Source: Geodermatophilaceae bacterium
Lineage (GTDB): Bacteria > Actinomycetota > Actinomycetes > Mycobacteriales > Geodermatophilaceae
Reading direction: 5' to 3'
Length of the DNA stretch: 11,447 bases
NCBI GenBank assembly: GCA_013813215.1
Contig: JACCSC010000010.1
Span: forward strand, 1 to 11,447
This document shows positions 7,231-11,447 of this stretch, one piece after another; positions within the stretch are counted from its first letter, which is position 1; each line of letters begins with the position of its first letter. Below the pieces are notes generated by a model that did not search any database, was not told the DNA's origin, and saw only the letters and a program-made list of their open reading frames with translations. A program made the position numbers and the translations under genes.

Positions 7231-8313
7231 CTACGGCGTCGTCGGAACCGTGATCTCGCCGTCGATGATCTGCTGCTTGAAGCCATCGATGTCGGCCTGG
7301 ATGTCGTCGATCTGCCCGCCGGAGGTGGACAGCCCGACGCCGTCGACCGACAGGTCGTAGATGATGTCCGTGCCGCCCTCGACGGTGCCGTCGATGAACG
7401 CGGAGATGAACTCCGACACGGCCACGTCGACCCGCTTGAGCATCGAGGTCATGATGACCTCCTGCAGCGCCGGATCACCGATGGTCTCGTACTGGTCGGA
7501 GTCCACGCCGATGGCCAGCGTGCCGGACTCCGATGCCGCCTGGAAGACGCCGAGGCCGGAGCCGCCGGCGGCGTGGTAGACGATGTCGGCGCCGCCGTCG
7601 TACATGCCCTGCGCCAGGATCTTGCCGCGGGCCGGGTCGCCGAAGCCGGAGAAGTCACCGGCCGGGGAGATGTACTGGACGTCCACGACGATGTCCGGGT
7701 TGACGGCGGTCGCACCGGCAACGTAGCCGGCCTCGAACTTCTGGATCAGGCCGATCTCGACGCCGCCGACGAAGCCGATCGTGCCGGTCTGGGACTTCAG
7801 CGCCGCCGCAACGCCGGCCAAGAACGAGCCCTGCTCCTCGGCGAAGAGCAAGCCGGTGTGGTTAGGACCCTTCGACGTACCGTCGAACACCGCGTTGGAT
7901 CCGTCGACCTGGGCGAAGGTCGTGTCGGGGAAGTCCGCGGCGACGGTGGCAATGACCTCGTCGTACGCGAAGCCCACGGCGATGACCGGGTTGAAGCCCT
8001 GCTCGGCCAGCTGGCTGAGCAGTTCGGCCCGGTTGGAGCCGTCGTCGTTCGGGCTGACCCGCTGCTCGGTGATCCCGAACTCCTCGATGGCCAGCTCGAG
8101 GCCGGCCACGGCGGAGTCGTTGAAGGACTTGTCACCCTCGCCGCCGACGTCGAAGGCCAGGCCGACGCGGACGTCGGAGACCTCGGAAGTCGGGGCGGCG
8201 CCGCCTCCGGGCTCGTCGGGGTCAGTGTTGCTCGAGTCCTCGGCACACGCTGCCAGCGTCAGGCTGCCTACCAGCAGCGCGGCAGCAAGGGACAGCCCTC
8301 GGGTCCGGCGCAA
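7231..8313 (-). CDS. BMP/PnrA-family nucleoside-binding lipoprotein
   Basis: The 360-residue product is an exported lipoprotein and substrate-binding subunit of the adjacent importer. A basic start (MRRTR) and hydrophobic core lead to the lipobox LAAC with Cys23 as the lipid-modified residue. A Gly-, Asp- and Pro-rich linker (24-45) follows, and the binding domain starts near 48. BMP-family motifs are DVGGEGDKSFNDSAVAG (55-71), GFVGGVEIGLIQKFEAG (180-196), HAAGGSGLGVFQA (247-259) and GVDSDQY (269-275). Members such as PnrA and BmpD bind nucleosides, which fits the Cdd and DeoA genes downstream. The start is taken as the TTG at 8313-8311 because AGGAG lies seven bases upstream and the signal peptide begins there. 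Longer in-frame starts would place about 86 extra residues before the signal peptide. It is the first gene of the operon, and a strong hairpin follows its stop. Confidence 0.95.
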   Translation of the reverse strand: MRRTRGLSLAAALLVGSLTLAACAEDSSNTDPDEPGGGAAPTSEVSDVRVGLAFDVGGEGDKSFNDSAVAGLELAIEEFGITEQRVSPNDDGSNRAELLSQLAEQGFNPVIAVGFAYDEVIATVAADFPDTTFAQVDGSNAVFDGTSKGPNHTGLLFAEEQGSFLAGVAAALKSQTGTIGFVGGVEIGLIQKFEAGYVAGATAVNPDIVVDVQYISPAGDFSGFGDPARGKILAQGMYDGGADIVYHAAGGSGLGVFQAASESGTLAIGVDSDQYETIGDPALQEVIMTSMLKRVDVAVSEFISAFIDGTVEGGTDIIYDLSVDGVGLSTSGGQIDDIQADIDGFKQQIIDGEITVPTTP

Positions 8314-8320
8314 AATCGTT

Positions 8321-8325
8321 CTCCT
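8321..8325 (-). promoter_or_regulatory. Ribosome binding site deciding the TTG start of the lipoprotein gene
   Basis: AGGAG on the minus strand (within GAGAGGAGAACG) is separated by seven bases from TTG at 8313-8311. It is the clearest Shine-Dalgarno match in the window. It picks out the TTG, immediately before the basic signal-peptide start, as the initiation codon. Confidence 0.85.
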
Positions 8326-8355
8326 CTCACCGACCGGGACCTGCTCCACGGCCGC

Positions 8356-8365
8356 TGACCGGTCA
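8356..8365. promoter_or_regulatory. Perfect palindrome TGACCGGTCA, candidate operator
   Basis: TGACC-GGTCA is a perfect 10-bp dyad lying about 43 bp upstream of the lipoprotein TTG start, in the position expected for a repressor or activator site near the promoter. Its TGAC/GTCA half-sites resemble those of several dimeric regulators, but no regulator gene is in the window to pair it with. The dyad is certain; an operator role is inferred. Confidence 0.4.
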
Positions 8366-8452
8366 CCGTACCGTCGCCCCGGTTGGGCAGCCACGCCGCG
8401 CCTGGCCCGATACCACATCGTTGTACGCCGCCGCGGCGGTAGCGTCGCGACG

Positions 8453-9655
8453 ATGCGCGCACCCCGACTGCTCACGGCCGGGCTGCTGCTCGCGCTGGTG
8501 TACGGGCCGACGGCCGCGCTGGCCGACACCGCGGCGCCCAGCATCGACCCGACCGCGCCCACACCGACCACGCCGTACCCGGGCGGTCCACCGGAGGGCC
8601 GCAGCGCGGACGGCTCGGTGGTCGGCGGCGACGAGCTGGCCGGCCGCAGCCTCGTCCTGCCTGCGGACGCGCCGCCGCTGCCGACCGGATTGACCGCGCG
8701 CGGCTGGCTGCTGGCCGACCTGGACTCCGGCGACGTGCTGGCCGCGCGCGACCCGCACGGGCGCTACTACCCGGCCAGCACGCTCAAGACGCTGACCCTG
8801 CTCGCCTTGTACGACGAACTCGACCCGAGTGCGGTGGTCACCGCGACATTCGAGGACGCCAACGTCGAAGGCACCCGGGTCGGGCTCGTCGAGGGCGGGA
8901 AGTACCCGGTGCCGCTGCTCTTCCAGGCCTTGATGATGGCCTCGGGCAACGACGCGGCGTCGGCACTAGCCCGGGCCGCGGGCGGCGTGGACGTAGCGCT
9001 GGAGCTGATGAACGCCGCCGCGTCGCAGATCCAGGCCTACGACACGCTGGCCGGCACACCCTCCGGACTGGACGTGGCGGGCCAGAGCAGTTCGCCGTAC
9101 GACCTGGCCCTGATCATGCGCCGGCTCATCGACGACCCAGAACTGCTCGCGGTGTTGCAGACGCCGACGGCGATGATGCCCGCGGTGCCGCCGCGCTACC
9201 CGGCGTACCAGATCCAGAACCAGAACCCGATGTTCGCGACCTACTCGGGCACGCTGGCCGGCAAGAACGGCTTCACCGACGCCGCGCGCTACACCTTCGT
9301 CGCCGCGGCGGAACGCAACGGTCGCCGGCTCGTGGTCAGCATGATGCAGGGCGAGCAGGCTCCGACCCGGATGACCGATCAGGTGGGCACGCTGCTGGAC
9401 TGGGGTTTCGCGCTGCCCGCCGGTTCGGGCACCGTCGGACGGCTCGTCGACCCGCGGCCGCCCGGCGTACCGCCACCGACGCCCGCGCCGACGACCGCGG
9501 ATCCCCAGCCGCCGCCACGAACGTCCGTCGCCGCGCAGGCCGACGACACCGCCGGTACGCCGTCCGCCGGGGTGCAGACCTTGCTCGTCGTCGGCGGTGC
9601 GATGGGGAGTGCGGCCCTGCTGATGCTGGGGTTCCGCGGCCGCCGGCGGCATTGA
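8453..9655 (+). CDS. D-alanyl-D-alanine carboxypeptidase (S11 family, membrane-anchored)
   Basis: The 400-residue product would trim the terminal D-Ala from peptidoglycan stem peptides outside the membrane. The signal peptide spans about residues 1-24, with likely cleavage after ALA. The catalytic Ser109 and Lys112 lie in ASTLK (SxxK box) and the SxN box is SGN (164-166). The third box is KNG (271-273, in GKNGFTDAARYTF) instead of the usual KTG. A Pro/Thr-rich linker (about 334-357) leads to one C-terminal membrane segment (about 374-394) and a basic end, RGRRRH, so the enzyme is anchored at its C-terminus, as in mycobacterial DacB-type proteins. The ATG at 8453 is the only start near the signal peptide; no good Shine-Dalgarno precedes it, and the upstream bases are palindromic. 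It diverges from the nucleoside operon and converges with the YihY gene. Confidence 0.93.
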   Translation: MRAPRLLTAGLLLALVYGPTAALADTAAPSIDPTAPTPTTPYPGGPPEGRSADGSVVGGDELAGRSLVLPADAPPLPTGLTARGWLLADLDSGDVLAARDPHGRYYPASTLKTLTLLALYDELDPSAVVTATFEDANVEGTRVGLVEGGKYPVPLLFQALMMASGNDAASALARAAGGVDVALELMNAAASQIQAYDTLAGTPSGLDVAGQSSSPYDLALIMRRLIDDPELLAVLQTPTAMMPAVPPRYPAYQIQNQNPMFATYSGTLAGKNGFTDAARYTFVAAAERNGRRLVVSMMQGEQAPTRMTDQVGTLLDWGFALPAGSGTVGRLVDPRPPGVPPPTPAPTTADPQPPPRTSVAAQADDTAGTPSAGVQTLLVVGGAMGSAALLMLGFRGRRRH

Positions 9656-9765
9656 TGATCGTCGCGGTGCATGTGGTCGACCTCGGCTCCTCAGGACGCA
9701 GAAGTGGTCCGCCGGCGGGAGAGCGATCGGCAGCGGTCATGGCCGGGCGGCGGGGCAAGGCCAGC

Positions 9766-10818
9766 TCACCGGCGGCCGGCGCGCCACCACCGGCGTACGG
9801 CGGACGGCGCCACCGCACCGACGACGGCTCCCACGCCCATCAGCCCGGCCGCCACCGCGCTGGTGCTGGGCACGCCCGGGACCGGCGGCTTCAACCGCGG
9901 CACCGCCGGACCCTCGACTAACGGTTCGAGGGGCTGCCCCTCGGCCGCCTCGGTCACGATCCGCTCGCTGACCGCGGGCAGGGTCGAGGTCCAGGCCGCG
10001 GCGAAGAGCAGGAAGCGGGAGCTGAAGTAGATCCAGACCAGCAGGCCGATCGCGCTCGTGAACACCGCTGCCGCGGGGCTCTGGGCCACGATGGTGAGGT
10101 AGTAGGTCCCGACCAGCTTGAGGACCTCGAAGCCGACCGCCCCGAAGATCGCACCGGGCAGTACCGCGCGCACCGGCACCTTCAACTGCGGCAACCGGAT
10201 GAACAGCCACAGGAAGATCAGCGTGGTCCCGGCGATGGCCACCACGATGCCCAGGGCCCTGGTCAGCACGCCGATCCCGGGCACGCCGTCGAGACCCAGC
10301 AACTCCAGGACCAACGACGTGAGGCCGTTGGCCACGGCGGTGAGGGCGACCGAGGCCAGCAGGGCGCCACCGAGACCCACCAGCGCGATCAGGTCCCGGA
10401 GCTTGTCCTTGACGAAGTTGCCGAGCAGCGGCTGCCCGCGCCAGATCGTCTGCATGGCGACGCGCATCTTGCTCATCCAGCCGATCCCGGCGTAGAGCAA
10501 GCCGACCAGGCCGATCACCCCGACCGTGCCGCTGTTATCGATCGCGGTCTGGACCGCATCGACCAGTTGCTCCCCGAGGTCGCCCGGCACCGCGACCCTG
10601 ATCTTGTCGATCAGGTCGGCCTGCAGGTCCGGCCGACCCGACAGCACGAAGCCGGCTACCGAGACGGCCAGCAGGATCACCGGGAACAGGGCCAGGAAGC
10701 CGAAGTACGTGATGCCGGCGGCGAGCAGGTCGGCCTGCCGGTCGAGGTAGTGCGACACCGCCCGCCCGAGGTGCTTCACCCAGCGTCGCGACGTCAGCCA
10801 GACCAGCCGCTGCTTCAT
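9766..10818 (-). CDS. YihY/BrkB-family integral membrane protein
   Basis: The 350-residue product carries the family pattern near its N-terminus: a basic start, then AAGITYFGFLALFPVILL (33-50) at the first membrane segment. Further hydrophobic segments lie at about 99-118, 142-168, 184-208, 218-242 and 250-275. IYFSSRFLLFAAAW (263-276) is a typical late motif. After residue 280 comes a hydrophilic Pro-rich stretch, then an extra hydrophobic segment (about 320-340) and a basic end, which looks like an added C-terminal anchor. The biochemical role of the family is not settled; it was once misnamed ribonuclease BN, and mycobacterial YhjD has been proposed as a lipopolysaccharide-type or lipid transporter. 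I chose the ATG at 10818 because it overlaps the upstream gene's stop as ATGA; another in-frame start at 10851 would add 11 residues. Confidence 0.9.
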   Translation of the reverse strand: MKQRLVWLTSRRWVKHLGRAVSHYLDRQADLLAAGITYFGFLALFPVILLAVSVAGFVLSGRPDLQADLIDKIRVAVPGDLGEQLVDAVQTAIDNSGTVGVIGLVGLLYAGIGWMSKMRVAMQTIWRGQPLLGNFVKDKLRDLIALVGLGGALLASVALTAVANGLTSLVLELLGLDGVPGIGVLTRALGIVVAIAGTTLIFLWLFIRLPQLKVPVRAVLPGAIFGAVGFEVLKLVGTYYLTIVAQSPAAAVFTSAIGLLVWIYFSSRFLLFAAAWTSTLPAVSERIVTEAAEGQPLEPLVEGPAVPRLKPPVPGVPSTSAVAAGLMGVGAVVGAVAPSAVRRWWRAGRR

Positions 10819-11351
10819 CGGCGGCCGAACGGGAAGAACCGGCGCGGACACCAGCTGCCGTCGGTGTTCTGGTCGAAGACGGTGAACCCGTCGACGGTGA
10901 AGCGGGCGTCGTAGCCGGCCAACCCCTCGTAGGCGACGTCGAGCATCGCCTCGGACACGTCGTGCGCGACGGTGACGTGCGGGTGGTACGGGAACTCGAT
11001 GCCGCGCTGCAACGGCCCCGAACGGAGGTCGGCCTCCATCAGCTCACAGTAGGAGATGCCGCTGGCCACAGCGACGAAGACGACCTGGGAGATCGGCCGG
11101 AACGTCCCGGTGCCCAGCAGGTGCATCTGGAAGGGGACCGCGACCGCGGCGGCGTCGGCCAGGTGCCGGTTCACCTCGGTCAGTTCGGCCGCCGGCACCG
11201 TGGTCGGCGGCAGCAGGGTGACGTGCGGGGGGATCGTGCTCGCACCCGGGTCCCCCACCCGCTCGCGCCAGGCCCGGAGCTCGGTCGAGATCGGCTCGGG
11301 CAGGTCGATGGCCACGCCGAGCACCACCGAACCGGCGGGGTCCGCGTCCAT
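10815..11351 (-). CDS. 2H-family phosphoesterase (RNA 2',3'-cyclic phosphodiesterase / 2'-5' RNA ligase-like)
   Basis: The 178-residue product has the two-lobed 2H arrangement with one HxT motif per lobe: HVT at 43-45 (in PPHVTLLPP) and HVT at 125-127 (in YHPHVTVAH). The spacing of about 82 residues and the total length fit ThpR/LigT-like proteins. Such enzymes hydrolyse 2',3'-cyclic phosphates on RNA or nucleotides and can join or cut 2'-5' RNA links in vitro; the natural substrate is usually unknown. The ATG lies five bases after the trpS stop, and the stop overlaps the YihY start as ATGA, so it sits in a trpS-led transcription unit. Closeness to a tRNA synthetase gene hints at RNA repair or tRNA metabolism, but this is inference from context only. 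Confidence 0.9.
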   Translation of the reverse strand: MDADPAGSVVLGVAIDLPEPISTELRAWRERVGDPGASTIPPHVTLLPPTTVPAAELTEVNRHLADAAAVAVPFQMHLLGTGTFRPISQVVFVAVASGISYCELMEADLRSGPLQRGIEFPYHPHVTVAHDVSEAMLDVAYEGLAGYDARFTVDGFTVFDQNTDGSWCPRRFFPFGRR

Positions 11352-11356
11352 TCCGG

Positions 11357-11447
11357 TCAGCCGACGGTCGCCGGGACGGCGCCGACGGGCGCCGGGAGGA
11401 AGCCGACCTTGTCGTACACCGCGGCCAGCGTGCTGGCGGCCACGGTC
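11357..11447 (-). CDS. trpS: Tryptophan--tRNA ligase, C-terminal end (cut by window edge)
   Basis: Only the last 29 codons and the TGA (11359-11357) lie in the window. The visible stretch TLAAVYDKVGFLPAP matches the ending of bacterial tryptophanyl-tRNA synthetases (E. coli TrpS ends with TLEKVYEALGF as I recall). A short Ala/Val/Pro-rich tail follows. The enzyme charges tRNA-Trp. The known actinobacterial order of trpS followed by a YihY-type gene supports the call. Because so little of the gene is visible, the assignment depends on this terminal motif and on context. The next gene starts five bases downstream, which suggests co-transcription. Confidence 0.75.
   Translation of the reverse strand, partial: TVAASTLAAVYDKVGFLPAPVGAVPATVG

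Larger units (their letters stand above)
8314..8452. promoter_or_regulatory. Divergent intergenic region driving the nucleoside operon and the carboxypeptidase gene
   Basis: These 139 bp separate two diverging genes and must hold at least the promoter of the nucleoside operon. I could not identify convincing -35/-10 pairs on either strand; isolated TA-containing hexamers such as TACGGT (minus strand, near 8366-8371) are possible -10 elements without a good -35. The region contains the perfect palindrome at 8356-8365 and, close to the carboxypeptidase start, two GC palindromes (8428-8439 and 8443-8452). No riboswitch-like conserved core was recognised. Confidence 0.6.

Noticed and set aside
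6075..7253. Plus-strand open frame opposite the nucleoside ATPase
   Set aside because: It is antisense to a protein with complete ABC motifs, and its His/Asp/Arg-rich translation matches no family.
7781..8452. In-frame upstream extension of the carboxypeptidase open frame
   Set aside because: It would overlap the lipoprotein gene on the other strand and bury the signal peptide 224 residues into the protein.
8314..8452. Purine or other riboswitch ahead of the nucleoside operon
   Set aside because: The leader is short and GC-rich, and I recognised no conserved riboswitch core.
8314..8571. Upstream extension of the lipoprotein open frame
   Set aside because: It would put about 86 residues before a clear lipoprotein signal peptide and overlap the start of the divergent carboxypeptidase gene. 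The Shine-Dalgarno and TTG settle the start.
9656..9765. Possible bidirectional terminator between the convergent carboxypeptidase and YihY genes
   Set aside because: Only short palindromes without a loop are visible (GGTCGACC at 9675-9682 and CCGCCGGCGG at 9709-9718). Neither makes a convincing terminator hairpin, so none is annotated.

Overview
The window looks like a chromosomal segment from a high-GC actinobacterium. It is strongly G+C-rich, codon third positions are mostly G or C, GTG and TTG starts are common, and genes overlap by 4 nt. Hairpins after genes lack T-tracts, and every recognisable product belongs to a family common in Actinobacteria. From memory, Mycobacterium also keeps trpS, a YihY-like gene, a dac gene, cdd and deoA in one neighbourhood, so I read this as a core chromosomal locus and not an island. 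I saw no phage, insertion sequence, tRNA, rRNA or CRISPR array.

Layout from left to right: (1) 1-1047, minus strand: the start of an ABC-2 type export permease (cut by the window edge) and, upstream of it in transcription, its DrrA/CcmA-like ATPase. (2) 1119-8313, minus strand: a seven-gene nucleoside uptake and salvage operon. In transcription order it encodes a BMP/PnrA-type lipoprotein, a double-domain ATPase, two permeases, cytidine deaminase (cdd), thymidine/pyrimidine-nucleoside phosphorylase (deoA) and a small cupin with degenerate metal sites. A long hairpin separates the lipoprotein gene from the ATPase gene, and a terminator-like hairpin follows the cupin gene. (3) 8314-8452: a divergent control region holding a perfect 10-bp palindrome. 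(4) 8453-9655, plus strand: a membrane-anchored D,D-carboxypeptidase with a KNG in place of the usual KTG box. (5) 9766-11447, minus strand: the end of trpS, a 2H-family RNA 2',3'-cyclic phosphodiesterase/2'-5' RNA ligase-like gene and a YihY/BrkB membrane protein, packed like an operon.

How the genes fit together: the lipoprotein would capture nucleosides outside the membrane and the ATPase plus two permeases would import them. Cdd would deaminate cytidine and deoxycytidine, and DeoA would split the uridine or thymidine product into base and (deoxy)ribose-1-phosphate. Cdd and DeoA are joined to each other and to the second permease by 4-nt start/stop overlaps, so import and first-step catabolism appear to be made from one message. 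The cupin's role is unknown.

I do not see a clearly new biological system. The items most worth a second look are the intercistronic hairpin behind the lipoprotein gene, the metal-ligand-free cupin at the end of the operon, the Gln in the base-specificity position of DeoA, the candidate operator palindrome and the KNG box in the carboxypeptidase.
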